A stretch of 64,000 bases of DNA from WTFY01 sp965203725 (GCA_965203725.1 CBDBDH010000001.1:186001-250000), one strand, 5' to 3'. Positions 35,249-43,558 are shown, numbered from the stretch's first letter. The notes: generated by a model not told the origin, from the sequence alone. Translations and numbers: made by a program.

Positions 35249-37135
35249 ATGTGGCATTTTCGAGTCATGGATCGTGGAGAAATGAATCAGGATCCAGTGC
35301 AGGATGATTACTTCAATACAGCCGCTTTAGACAGCTACTCGGATGCGCTGGTCAGGGAAGCAATCCAGAACAGTCTTGATGCTAAAGCCAACGGCTCGGA
35401 TGGCCCTGTTCGTGTCCGAATCACGTTTCCAGATGATTCTGATCTCCCGAGGGCCAAGGACGCTGCACCGTATCTGGACAGTCTGAGGAGACATATCCAA
35501 GCCACTGACATTATCGCAGAAATTCCAAATATCAATGGAAAGGTACCGTTTTTGTTGTTCGAGGATTTTGGCACGCGCGGGCTGGTCGGCGATCCGGAAG
35601 CTTATTTAGACCCGGAGGAAGGCGAACTGGCTGACTTCTTCTATTTCTGGCGCAATGTCGGACGCGGCAAGAAACAGGGTGAGGAGCGCGGCAGGTGGGG
35701 CTTGGGGAAAACGATGTTTCCGGCTTCCAGCCAGATCCATGCATTTTTTGGGCTCACCTTGCGTGACGGAGACGAACACGCCCTGCTCATGGGGCAATCT
35801 ACGCTCTCTATTCATCATATTGACGGGAGAAAGCACTATCCGTACGGCTACTATGCAGATCATGATGAGGACCAGTTCGCTTTGCCCATAACAGACTCGA
35901 AGCGAATTGACGATTTTTGCTCAACTTTTTCGATCTCGCGGGAATCGGAAACAGGTCTTTCTATTGCTGTTCCATACCCCCGCGATGAGATCAATGCGAA
36001 AGACGTCCTGACATCCGTAGTCAAACACTACTTCTACCCGATCCTTTCGGGAGGACTGGTTGTGGAGGTTGTATCTGATGGCAAGGTTGTCACTGTCGAA
36101 GCAGACTCCATCAACGACGTTGTTCAGGAACATATCTCCGAAAACGACAACACGTTTTTGGGCACACTTGATTTAGCCAAGTGGTATATATCCGTTCCTG
36201 ATCAGAAGAAGGTACAGGCACAACGTCAGAGACCCCATTACAGCCCATCTTGGGAAGCCGAGTTGTTCAAGCTCAGTCAAATCGACGATTTCGCCGAAGC
36301 ACTTGATTCACACAAACCCGTTTGTGCACGAATACCTGTCTACATCATCCCCAACGGCAGACAGCCGGAACTTTCTCACTTCGATGTCGTCCTTGCGCGC
36401 GATCCAGAGCTCGAGGGTCCACTGGATGAGTTTATCCGGGCTGGAATAACTATCACTGGTGTCACGTCGCTTCGTGAAAGCGGGATCAGGGCCCTTGTCA
36501 TTGCTGACGACTTACCAATTTCGACAATGTTGGGCGACTCAGAGAACCCTGCACACACAGAGTGGCAGGATCGGTCCAGAAACTTCGTCGGAAAGTACCG
36601 GGTTGGAAGATCTACACTTGCCTTTGTAAAGGCTGCACCGCAAGGACTGTTGAGACTACTAAACAAACGCTCGGAGCAGATTGATGATACAGCCCTGCGG
36701 CAACTGTTTCCGGACCCATCTTCGAAGGGGGGCAAACAGGTCAACAGTCCTGGCAAAGTACACAAACCAGGAGGAAAACGGCGCCCCACAACAAAGGTCG
36801 ATGTAAAAAGCCGACCGAGAATTTTCCAATTATCGCGCACTGCAGAAGGCTTTACGGCATCACTTGCGGAGGCGGGCCAGAAGGCAACACCAATGCGAGT
36901 ACGGCTTCGGCTTGCCTACGATGTCAGGCGGGGCAATCCGTATAGCCGATGGAGTGCAGCCGACTTCGACCTTGGAGAGGATGACTGGCGAATAACACAT
37001 TCTGGTGGCGATTTGCTCAACGCCACCGGCAACAGACTGGAAATCCTAGCGGAATCGCCAGACTGGAAATTGCAGGTGAAGGGGTTTGATCCGGACAGGG
37101 ATCTTATTGTCGATATCCGAAGGGAGGTAAGCTGA
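35249..37135 (+). CDS. GHKL (Bergerat-fold) ATPase of a putative defence operon
   Basis: A 628-aa protein. The N-terminal part is a GHKL ATPase: N-box REAIQNSLDA (Glu37, Asn41), G1 box LFEDFGTRGL (Asp106, Gly108) and G2 lid motif GRWGLGKTMFPAS (residues 148-160). A middle S5-like and C-terminal region has no motif I know; residues about 500-535 are a basic, low-complexity linker (PGKVHKPGGKRRPTTK). I chose ATG 35249 with AGGAAG upstream; longer in-frame starts exist (35228 ATG, 35162 TTG). MutL/MORC-like GHKL proteins occur in R-M neighbourhoods. It is not MutL: it lacks the MutL signature and its mismatch-repair context. Confidence 0.8.
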   Translation: MWHFRVMDRGEMNQDPVQDDYFNTAALDSYSDALVREAIQNSLDAKANGSDGPVRVRITFPDDSDLPRAKDAAPYLDSLRRHIQATDIIAEIPNINGKVPFLLFEDFGTRGLVGDPEAYLDPEEGELADFFYFWRNVGRGKKQGEERGRWGLGKTMFPASSQIHAFFGLTLRDGDEHALLMGQSTLSIHHIDGRKHYPYGYYADHDEDQFALPITDSKRIDDFCSTFSISRESETGLSIAVPYPRDEINAKDVLTSVVKHYFYPILSGGLVVEVVSDGKVVTVEADSINDVVQEHISENDNTFLGTLDLAKWYISVPDQKKVQAQRQRPHYSPSWEAELFKLSQIDDFAEALDSHKPVCARIPVYIIPNGRQPELSHFDVVLARDPELEGPLDEFIRAGITITGVTSLRESGIRALVIADDLPISTMLGDSENPAHTEWQDRSRNFVGKYRVGRSTLAFVKAAPQGLLRLLNKRSEQIDDTALRQLFPDPSSKGGKQVNSPGKVHKPGGKRRPTTKVDVKSRPRIFQLSRTAEGFTASLAEAGQKATPMRVRLRLAYDVRRGNPYSRWSAADFDLGEDDWRITHSGGDLLNATGNRLEILAESPDWKLQVKGFDPDRDLIVDIRREVS

Positions 37136-37136
37136 G

Positions 37137-37919
37137 GTGCAGAGACGATTCAACTACACAGGTCGGCAACGTATCAAAAAGAACGACTTTTCCTTCTCCA
37201 TAATGGAGGACGAAGAGGGCCAGCAGAAGTTCTACGCCGACATCCACTTGGGGAATTACGATTTGCCACCAGATGCGAAGGTATGGGTCGAAGCCTATGA
37301 CCGTAACGCGCTCATGAGGTTTCCGTTCGGAACTGTTGCAGAGCCAAAAAGCGAGACCGAGACTACGTTGACGGATTTTGCGGGCACGGACAGCTACTAC
37401 TTTCGGGTAAAGGTTGTGGATGCATCGCACCGGTCTCGATTATTCGCTGTGGCAGATTCGGTAAGCCCTTTACGTCGCCACGAGGAAGACGAGGCTGCGA
37501 AGTCGTTGCTGAGGGTCACCACGAGGGATCTAGGGCTGGTTCCCTGGAAGCTTGAGTATCAGACAACTGATCATCCGCTTCTTGTAATTAATAACCGCAT
37601 TGACGCTGGCAAGTCCCTCGCGAGATCCAATCTCTTTTTTCAGGCACTTGTACTTCCGGCAATTTTTGAGCAGGTATTGCGCCAGATATTGCTGGAGGAA
37701 AAGTATGTTCCGGCGGCTGAGCCTGACGATGACGATATGTGGAAAGAAGGCTGGTTGGAATTTGCCGGATGTTTGCCAGGCAATACACCCCTATCAATTG
37801 ATCAGGAAGGCTCAAACGACGATATAGAACAGTGGATCGAGGATGCACGTGCTGGGTTTTGTGACGAGATAAATGCGCTCCACAAGGTCAAGAGTGAGCT
37901 CAAGGAGGAGTCCTATTGA
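37137..37919 (+). CDS. Unrecognised protein of the GHKL operon
   Basis: 260 aa, GTG start with GGGAGG eight bases upstream, one nucleotide after the GHKL stop. The N-terminal 110 residues look beta-rich (RRFNYTGRQRI at the start, ADIHLGNYDLPPDAKVWVEA), followed by a mostly helical half with a cluster of acidic residues (AEPDDDDMW). I see no nuclease, helicase or membrane motif. I recall similar proteins next to GHKL and DUF6339 genes but cannot name a family. Its stop overlaps the next start (TGATG), so the three gene products are coupled and probably form a complex. Confidence 0.75.
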   Translation: MQRRFNYTGRQRIKKNDFSFSIMEDEEGQQKFYADIHLGNYDLPPDAKVWVEAYDRNALMRFPFGTVAEPKSETETTLTDFAGTDSYYFRVKVVDASHRSRLFAVADSVSPLRRHEEDEAAKSLLRVTTRDLGLVPWKLEYQTTDHPLLVINNRIDAGKSLARSNLFFQALVLPAIFEQVLRQILLEEKYVPAAEPDDDDMWKEGWLEFAGCLPGNTPLSIDQEGSNDDIEQWIEDARAGFCDEINALHKVKSELKEESY

Positions 37920-38641
37920 TGAGACTTCGACGATTTAACAAGAAAGGGATTAGACAATTCGAGATATTGCTTGAGTCCCTGAGGCAGGGTGAATCTGTCG
38001 GGACACCTTTGGATTTCCTGAATACAAGAGAATTTTCCGAGGACATCCCGCAGGCTAACGAATTTGAAGTGCAGCTATTTGATTCCCGACGTGATCTGGC
38101 GGTCTTCGTCGATAACCTGTTGACGGATGTGGAAATCGGAGATGACATGGCCGACATCGGATTGTGGTCGTGGCTCGGGGCAGCATTTCTGGATACCACA
38201 TGCCCGGCAGATTCAGGAGGCACTCGAAAACCTGGGAAAGACTACAGACATATACCAAGCAGTAGCTGGCGGGACTTCTACCGCCATCTTATAAGGGGTC
38301 CGGTCCGGATTTTCCGTTTGTTCAAGGACAATCCTGATGCAGCCTCAATAGTTCTTTGTCAAAGACCTCAGTCGCCAGGTGACTTTGTTGAGCAACTGGC
38401 CTCACGTCAGGAACGAATCACCAACCCTGCAATCATTAAGACCGCGAACACCCTTTATTTTGATAGCAAGACTGGGAAGCCAAAGCGAGGGGCATCATCG
38501 ACGTGGCGTAAGCCAGGCACGCTTCGCCGATATGGCGATGTGCTGGACCAGTTGGACCTAACCTACGACTTGTACTCGATGTCAGCCGATGAACTAACGG
38601 GACTGTTACCTGATGAGTTCTCCACCTACCTCGGAAAGTAG
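37919..38641 (+). CDS. DUF6339-like protein
   Basis: 240 aa, starting at ATG 37919, which overlaps the preceding stop. The sequence has a central GLWSWLGAAFLDTTCP and WRDFYRHLIRGPVRIFR, then FVEQLASRQERITNPAIIKT and the C-terminal LTYDLYSMSADELTGLLPD, which I recognise from memory as the DUF6339 family. The biochemical role of the family is unknown to me. No catalytic motif is evident. It is the last gene of the operon and ends 73 nt before the right attachment core, so the operon is terminal cargo of the element. Confidence 0.75.
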   Translation: MRLRRFNKKGIRQFEILLESLRQGESVGTPLDFLNTREFSEDIPQANEFEVQLFDSRRDLAVFVDNLLTDVEIGDDMADIGLWSWLGAAFLDTTCPADSGGTRKPGKDYRHIPSSSWRDFYRHLIRGPVRIFRLFKDNPDAASIVLCQRPQSPGDFVEQLASRQERITNPAIIKTANTLYFDSKTGKPKRGASSTWRKPGTLRRYGDVLDQLDLTYDLYSMSADELTGLLPDEFSTYLGK

Positions 38642-38643
38642 TC

Positions 38644-38659
38644 GGTACTTCTGACGGTA
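38644..38659 (+). promoter_or_regulatory. Putative arm-type site at the right end
   Basis: GGTACTTCTGACGGTA, one mismatch from the 16-mer inside the left end (28727-28742). It lies 56 nt inside the right core repeat. Confidence 0.45.
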
Positions 38660-38714
38660 CAATAAAGAACAGCACTGACTTAAAGTCATAAAAGACAGTA
38701 GCTTAGATCTATTA

Positions 38715-38731
38715 TTCGAATCCTGCTCGGG
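38715..38731 (+). repeat. attR core
   Basis: Exact 17-bp copy of the tRNA-Arg 3' end. After it, the tRNA sequence is only partly continued (CGCCA against GCACCA). Confidence 0.85.
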
Positions 38732-38755
38732 CGCCATGGGACGCTGGGGTCCGTC

Positions 38756-38804
38756 CCGGAGACATGGTTTACGTTTTATACCGGAGACATGGTTAACACT
38801 TTTT
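38756..38804 (+). repeat. IS481-like terminal sequence, copy 1
   Basis: A 49-bp segment with an internal duplication of CCGGAGACATGGTT, ending TTAACACTTTT. It matches 41767-41814 at about nine positions in ten, same orientation. I recall similar ends from IS481-family elements; no transposase gene is present in the window. Confidence 0.6.
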
Positions 38805-38823
38805 CGGTATAAACGGGTTCTCA

Positions 38824-38859
38824 ACGGGTTCGACCCGTCCGGCTTCTCGTCGAGAAGCC
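38824..38859. repeat. Two adjacent hairpins
   Basis: ACGGGT-TCG-ACCCGT (38824-38838) followed by GGCTTCTCG-T-CGAGAAGCC (38841-38859) and an AT-rich stretch. It could end transcription coming from the element. Confidence 0.4.
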
Positions 38860-39668
38860 TAATATTTAATGAGTAAACCGATCCAGGAACCGGTTCGAAC
38901 CCTTGCCCGGAAGTGCCGGGGGCAAGGCCTGCCGTCCACGGGAACATTTTCCGCGGCTGGCAGTCATAACTGTAGGCAAAACAGGCAGTTCCATGCCTGC
39001 TCGGGGCTTGCTGGAAGGAAGGTTTTACTCCCGATAGCTATAACTATCGGGATTTAATTTGTAAAGCGGAATCGCTTTTCCGGCAGGGCTGCCATCGCAG
39101 CCCGCAGCCACCCCATGCCGGTCCAATGATAACTCCCTGAATCCATGGAAGTAAAATGGGACGAATCCACTCGCGCTGGGACAGGCCGGCATCCGGCGCC
39201 CTGACCGGTCCGTGCGGCTTTTACTCCTGATAACATCATACGTTCCTGGCATGCAGTTCCTCCCGGAATGCAGGCACAGCAAACCCCCCGAGCACGCACC
39301 TGCATGCCCGCCCGATCCACTCGGCAAACTGCAGCAATCCACTACGCTCAGGTCATCGACGTGGTCTCCGGTTCATTGACGGTGTTGCAACTCGGCCAGT
39401 TGGGCCGCCCCGCTTCTTTTGGCCAGCAGCCGTTCCCCGCAGCGTCATTCAGGCAGCTGGCCAGGTGTTCGCCCAGCCCCGCATCGGGTGAGGTGCAGCC
39501 GGTCAGCGGCTCAAGTCTTCGACGGGCTGCGGGGTGCATCTGGCGACCTCCATATCACGGGTACAAGCCCTGGAAGTTTACTCCCGATATTTATAGTTAT
39601 CGCGAATAAAAGTAAGGCCAAAGCCAACTCAAGATTCATTCTTCAATATGAACGGGAGACCTATTGTT

Positions 39669-41420
39669 ATGAAATCAACAGATAAATTTGTGCTGGTCCT
39701 GGTGGCCTCGCTTTTCCTGCTTATTGCCGGGTGTGGCGGTGGCGGCAGCAGTTCGTCACCAGCACCCGAACCGGAGCCGATGACATGTCCTGATGGGCAA
39801 ACGGGCACCCCTCCGAATTGTGTTACACCGCCAGGTCCAAGTGTTACCTTGGGTGGTCTGGACATACCAGCCGGTGACTATACGATTGACGCTGGTGAGA
39901 CCATGGATGTCGGCGAAGGCGAGACAGAAGTCACTTTGACATGTTCTGCAGCTGCAGACTGTGCCTTCACAGTGGACGAGGATGGTATGGCAACGGCCAC
40001 ATCTGGTGTAGTCACCGCAGCGTTGTCGGAAGCTGCCATGCAAGCCATTGCTGATCGGGAAGAAGAAGAACGAATGGCTGCAATAGTTGCGACGACTAAA
40101 GCGGCTGCAACGAAGACGAAGGCCATCGCGGCTGAGGCAGCGCAAGGCCCAGGCCAAACCCCTGCCAATCCTGATGCCGGTCTCGGTGGTACCAGTAGAG
40201 CTGCTACTCCGTATACGATGGCAATCAGCCGCGACCGTGATGCCACGACTGTCAAGATCACGGATAGTGCGCTTGCGGGCGATGATGATCCGAAGTTCAT
40301 GCAGGCTGATGACTTGGGTGGCGGACGCACCAAGCACACTCGCACGATGGAAGCCGACAGCGATGGTGATGTGGTTGAGGAGACTGTAATTGTCCGCACC
40401 GACATTGAAGCGCCCAAAGGGGTAGCGTTCGCGAAGTGGCAGAATGCAGCTGGCGAGACGCCTCAAGCACTGGATGCTCGTGACCTTGATGCTGCTACGG
40501 ATGCAGACGGTGACGGAACCCCTACTAATGACTTCACCGCACTTGCTGTTGATGAAAGTGAGGCGGCTGTTCTTGCATTGGTCAAGTCCCCTGAGTTTGC
40601 TGCCGGTGCCGGGAATTCGACGGAGTTGACATTCGGCTTTGACGATGCGACTACTACCAGCAAGGACGAGGCCGGTGAGGTGGAGGGCACCTATAATGGT
40701 GCCATGGGCACGTACAGGTGTAACGGCACTGCTGCGTGCACAGTCACTCTTGATAAAGATAGCAAGATCACTGCCATGTCAGACGGGTGGGTTTTCACGC
40801 CTGATTCGGGTGCCACCTCCGACCAGCCGGACTACGACTACCTGCACTACGGCGTCTGGATCAAGAAGACCACCGATGAAGATGGTGTAGTCACTTACAA
40901 CGAGGTTGAGACCTTTGCCGGTTCTTCGCTAGCTGCCATAGCTGATACTTCTACTGTCCTAGGCAGCGCGACTTATGAGGGCGGAGCTACGGGTGTGTAC
41001 GTACACCAAAAGCTTAACCCGGCCGGCAATATAGATTCAGCCACTTCCGGTCATTTCATGGCAGATGTGATGTTGACTGCCACGTTTGGTCAAGTAACCG
41101 TGGATGGTACAGACACCATTGCAGACAACTTGCTGCAAAAGATTTCTGGCACCATCAACAACTTCATGCTATCCGGCCATGATGAAGGGCCTGGCTGGTC
41201 GGTAGCTTTAGCGGGTGAAATTACCCCTGGCGCCGGTACTGCAAGTGGCACAGCCAAGGGCGGAATGGGTGATGGTTCGTTCTCAGCTACCTTCCATGGG
41301 GACATCACTGCAGCAGCTGATGGTACTGTTCCCCATCCCAGTTCTGTTGTTGGCGAGTTCAACGCCGGATTCAACAACGGCTCTGTAGCCGGTGCCTTCG
41401 GGGCGAGAGAGGAGGACTAA
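39669..41420 (+). CDS. Surface lipoprotein with TbpB-like beta-barrel C-terminus
   Basis: 583 aa from ATG 39669. Signal peptide with lipobox LIAGC, then Gly/Ser- and Pro/Glu-rich linkers (GGGGSSSS, PAPEPEP). The middle is acidic and rich in Ala, Thr and Asp, including an Ala/Lys-rich helix at about residues 125-160. The last 270 residues are beta-rich (GTYNGAMGTYRC, KISGTINNFML, GSFSATFHGDI), ending VGEFNAGFNNGSVAGAFGA, the pattern of TbpB/factor-H-binding-protein barrels exported by Slam. The ligand cannot be told. No Slam gene is adjacent. It is flanked by the two IS481-like ends, suggesting transfer as a unit. Strong Asp/Gly/Ala bias sets it apart from its neighbours. Confidence 0.75.
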   Translation: MKSTDKFVLVLVASLFLLIAGCGGGGSSSSPAPEPEPMTCPDGQTGTPPNCVTPPGPSVTLGGLDIPAGDYTIDAGETMDVGEGETEVTLTCSAAADCAFTVDEDGMATATSGVVTAALSEAAMQAIADREEEERMAAIVATTKAAATKTKAIAAEAAQGPGQTPANPDAGLGGTSRAATPYTMAISRDRDATTVKITDSALAGDDDPKFMQADDLGGGRTKHTRTMEADSDGDVVEETVIVRTDIEAPKGVAFAKWQNAAGETPQALDARDLDAATDADGDGTPTNDFTALAVDESEAAVLALVKSPEFAAGAGNSTELTFGFDDATTTSKDEAGEVEGTYNGAMGTYRCNGTAACTVTLDKDSKITAMSDGWVFTPDSGATSDQPDYDYLHYGVWIKKTTDEDGVVTYNEVETFAGSSLAAIADTSTVLGSATYEGGATGVYVHQKLNPAGNIDSATSGHFMADVMLTATFGQVTVDGTDTIADNLLQKISGTINNFMLSGHDEGPGWSVALAGEITPGAGTASGTAKGGMGDGSFSATFHGDITAAADGTVPHPSSVVGEFNAGFNNGSVAGAFGAREED

Positions 41421-41432
41421 CTCCCAAAAGAA

Positions 41433-41466
41433 CAAGGGGGCGTTTAGTATGATTTTCGCCCCTTTG
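41433..41466 (+). terminator. Terminator-like hairpin after the lipoprotein gene
   Basis: CAAGGGGGCG pairs with CGCCCCTTTG (one G:T) around a 14-nt loop, 12 nt after the stop. No T tract follows, so it may not be a classical intrinsic terminator. Confidence 0.4.
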
Positions 41467-41766
41467 CAGTGAGTAATCGAAGCTCCCAAATTTCGTACGC
41501 TCACGAAACCCGGGGCAGGTCCTAACGAGCCTGCCCCATCTCTTGCAGGCTCATGGCCTGGCAGGAATCAAGCGTTCCGCCACCTGCCGAGTATCTACCC
41601 CATGCGAATGTTTGCACACACCGTGGAGTACCCGGCAGGTGGCTTCCTGAATACATTACACGCCTTCAGCGCATAAATTCCATAATTTGTGCTTGCCTGC
41701 TGCCTGCGAACCAGGCGGTCAGGAGTCCGAATCTCTCCGGGTACGCCACCTGGATAAAGGTCCGTA

Positions 41767-41814
41767 CCGGGGACATGCTATACGTTTTGTACCGAAGACA
41801 TGGTTAACACTTTT
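41767..41814 (+). repeat. IS481-like terminal sequence, copy 2
   Basis: Direct repeat of 38756-38804 with about five differences (CCGGGGACATG start, same TTAACACTTTT end). The two copies enclose 3 kb containing only the lipoprotein gene. Confidence 0.6.
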
Positions 41815-41830
41815 ACAGCGAAGGCGGGAC

Positions 41831-41844
41831 CCGATAATGTCCGA
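41831..41844 (+). repeat. Copy of the motif flanking attL
   Basis: CCGATAATGTCCGA, identical to 28608-28621 just inside the left end of the element. An ACCGTCA follows 15 nt later, resembling the arm-type sites. Possibly the relic end of a second integrated element. Confidence 0.4.
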
Positions 41845-41916
41845 AAGGATCACGTAACCGTCAGTGAAAGGCCAATGTATCAACTCGGGCATCTCAGTGG
41901 CGTAGTCTGATTTCCA

Positions 41917-43176
41917 TTACTCATGATTTAATCGAAATCCTGGATACACAAACGCACCCGAGATACGCTCACAATCCTGTTCCGTGACGCCCTCAGCCCT
42001 TGCAATGCTGTACCAGCGGTCACGCACAATCTGCTCCATGGTCTGGATCGTAGCATCGGCATCATCAGGGTCCAGCAGGAATCGTGAATGTTGCGACAAC
42101 AAGTTGTCGACGTTCGCATAGCGTCCCATATCGCCACAGATGAGGGCAAGATCACGCCGTTCGGCACTGATGGGCATCGAAGGGGTCAGGTCGTAGGCAG
42201 GCGACAATACCCAGTCGGACTCCCACGCAATGACAGCATGATTTCGAGGATGGTCATCCGTATTCGAAATCAGCGCATTGAAGCCCATCCGCCGGAAGAG
42301 TTCCTGGGCATCCCGTCGTGGCCGTGACGAGATTCGCCGCAGTTCTTCGGCCAGCAGGACATAGGACCATTTTCCCCGGTCCACATAGGAATCATCCGCG
42401 CGCAGTACAGTCAGGGCGCTCAATAACCGTGCGCGGCGATAACCCTCTGCAACTTTGGCACGATCAAAGCGCTTGACCATCAATACGTCACGGTCACCCA
42501 CTGTTACAATGCGACTCTCCGCTGTCTGCAAACCGCACTCACGGGCAAGCATTAACATTGAACGTTCGACACGTGCATGATTCCAGCGGTCACCCGGGTG
42601 ATTGAATTTTGCGACCCACAGGCCGTCATCATCTTCTATAACAGCTTTCGGACGTGCACCACCCATGGATGTGCCAGCGAGCAGCAATGCTTCAGCTTGT
42701 TCAGCATCTGCACCGGTCTGCAGCTCCTCATCGGCGATGATTGCATCCGCCAGTCGCTGCAGCTCATCCAAACCCAAGGTGCGTAAGAATCTTCGCCGTG
42801 GTGCAGGTGGTTCACGATTCAGGCCGAAACTCAAGGCACCGGTACGGTCTTCCGGCGAGTAAAGCAAGTAATCAAGCTCACCGAGATCCGCTTTGCCGGA
42901 ATGTTTTTCAATTACGCGTCGGCCCCAGTTATCCGGGCACGCATCACGCAGGGCTCCGAAAATGCCGTCAAGCTGTCTGGTTTCGAATGTTTCAGCCGTA
43001 AGCTTGAGATCGATCGGATCGATGGCAACGGCATTCTCGCGCGCGAGGTAACTTTGCCCATAGACGAATCTGCCGATCGGATTCCCGTTCCGGTCAGCAC
43101 CGAGCACAAACTTGCCTGCCGTCACGAACTCCGTCTCGCCGGGCAAGACAATGTACACGTAGCATTCGCTGTCCAT
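41917..43176 (-). CDS. hipA: HipA-family serine/threonine kinase toxin
   Basis: Toxin of a HipBA system; E. coli HipA phosphorylates glutamyl-tRNA synthetase and causes dormancy. The 419-aa protein has the N-subdomain 1 (Couple_hipA), the Gly-rich AGTSMGGARPKAVI, the nucleotide-binding Lys in LWVAKFNHP, the catalytic loop ISNTDDHPRNHAVI and the metal-binding YDLTPS. All key kinase residues appear present. The target may differ from that of E. coli HipA. It lies 9 nt downstream of hipB, which neutralises it. Confidence 0.93.
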   Translation of the reverse strand: MDSECYVYIVLPGETEFVTAGKFVLGADRNGNPIGRFVYGQSYLARENAVAIDPIDLKLTAETFETRQLDGIFGALRDACPDNWGRRVIEKHSGKADLGELDYLLYSPEDRTGALSFGLNREPPAPRRRFLRTLGLDELQRLADAIIADEELQTGADAEQAEALLLAGTSMGGARPKAVIEDDDGLWVAKFNHPGDRWNHARVERSMLMLARECGLQTAESRIVTVGDRDVLMVKRFDRAKVAEGYRRARLLSALTVLRADDSYVDRGKWSYVLLAEELRRISSRPRRDAQELFRRMGFNALISNTDDHPRNHAVIAWESDWVLSPAYDLTPSMPISAERRDLALICGDMGRYANVDNLLSQHSRFLLDPDDADATIQTMEQIVRDRWYSIARAEGVTEQDCERISGAFVYPGFRLNHE

Positions 43177-43185
43177 TCGACGATC

Positions 43186-43527
43186 CTAGAAATCGTTGTC
43201 GAGGATTACCGGACGGCGGATTCGGGCACGTCTGCGATGCTGGGTAAGTGCCAGCCCCTCCATATCGAGTGCCGGATCCGCAATCTCTCCCAAGGCCTCC
43301 AGCAGGTCATACGTCCAAAGCAGGGCAATGTAGACTGCAACTCCGGTCGAAGACTTGCCATGCTCGGCATTGGACACCGGGCGGGGGCCGGTACCGATCT
43401 TCTTGGCAACGTCCTCGATCGTGAGGTTTCTCCGGAGCCTGGCAGTTCGCAGGTTGGCACCTAACTGTTTCAGCGCCTGCTCGACGGGATAGGGGGGCGC
43501 GGTTATCAAAGTGTTAATAGCTGTCAT
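43186..43527 (-). CDS. hipB: HipB-type antitoxin / autorepressor
   Basis: 113-aa Cro/CI-type helix-turn-helix protein (LGANLRTARLRRNLTIEDVA, then KKIGTGPRPVSNAEHGKSS) with a short basic tail (RRRARIRRPVIL). It should bind HipA and repress the operon. Longer than E. coli HipB (88 aa) at both ends. ATG at 43527. A perfect 16-bp palindrome lies 31 nt upstream. Confidence 0.9.
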   Translation of the reverse strand: MTAINTLITAPPYPVEQALKQLGANLRTARLRRNLTIEDVAKKIGTGPRPVSNAEHGKSSTGVAVYIALLWTYDLLEALGEIADPALDMEGLALTQHRRRARIRRPVILDNDF

Positions 43528-43558
43528 ATGCTTTTAACTGCCTATTATATTATTTAAA

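Larger units (their letters stand above)
28575..38731 (+). mobile_element. Integrative element in tRNA-Arg(CCT)
   Basis: A 10.1-kb segment bounded by a 17-bp exact direct repeat (TTCGAATCCTGCTCGGG) at the tRNA 3' end and at 38715. It encodes an integrase just inside the tRNA end (the standard arrangement), a second tyrosine recombinase, an AlpA-like regulator, an R-M cassette and a GHKL-ATPase operon. I see no conjugation, replication or phage structural genes, so it is probably mobilised by other elements or is a stand-alone defence island. Confidence 0.9.
38732..39668. other. Gene-free scar region right of the element
   Basis: About 940 nt without a supportable gene. It contains an IS481-like end (38756-38804), two adjacent hairpins (38824-38859), a 12-bp partial copy of the tRNA end (38996-39007), a perfect 8-bp palindrome (39031-39052) and related TTTACTCC-GATA motifs near 39218 and 39578. 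Small frames on both strands are shadows. It looks like the product of several insertions and deletions. Confidence 0.6.
41421..41916. other. Gene-free stretch between lipoprotein and hipA
   Basis: About 500 nt. It holds the hairpin at 41433, the second IS481-like end (41767-41814) and the 14-bp attachment-flank motif (41831-41844). No frame in it has coding character that I can defend. Confidence 0.55.

Noticed and set aside
35249..37135. GHKL protein as a MutL paralogue
   Set aside because: It has the Bergerat ATP motifs but not the MutL signature, and the true MutL is at the right end of the window.
38996..39007. 12-bp partial copy of the tRNA-Arg end as the real attR
   Set aside because: The 17-bp copy at 38715 is longer and directly follows the last element gene. 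The 12-mer may be chance or an old relic.
39025..39609. Two opposed frames with similar C-terminal residues (SYSYRE)
   Set aside because: The likeness comes from the palindromic GATA repeats at their ends; neither has coding features.
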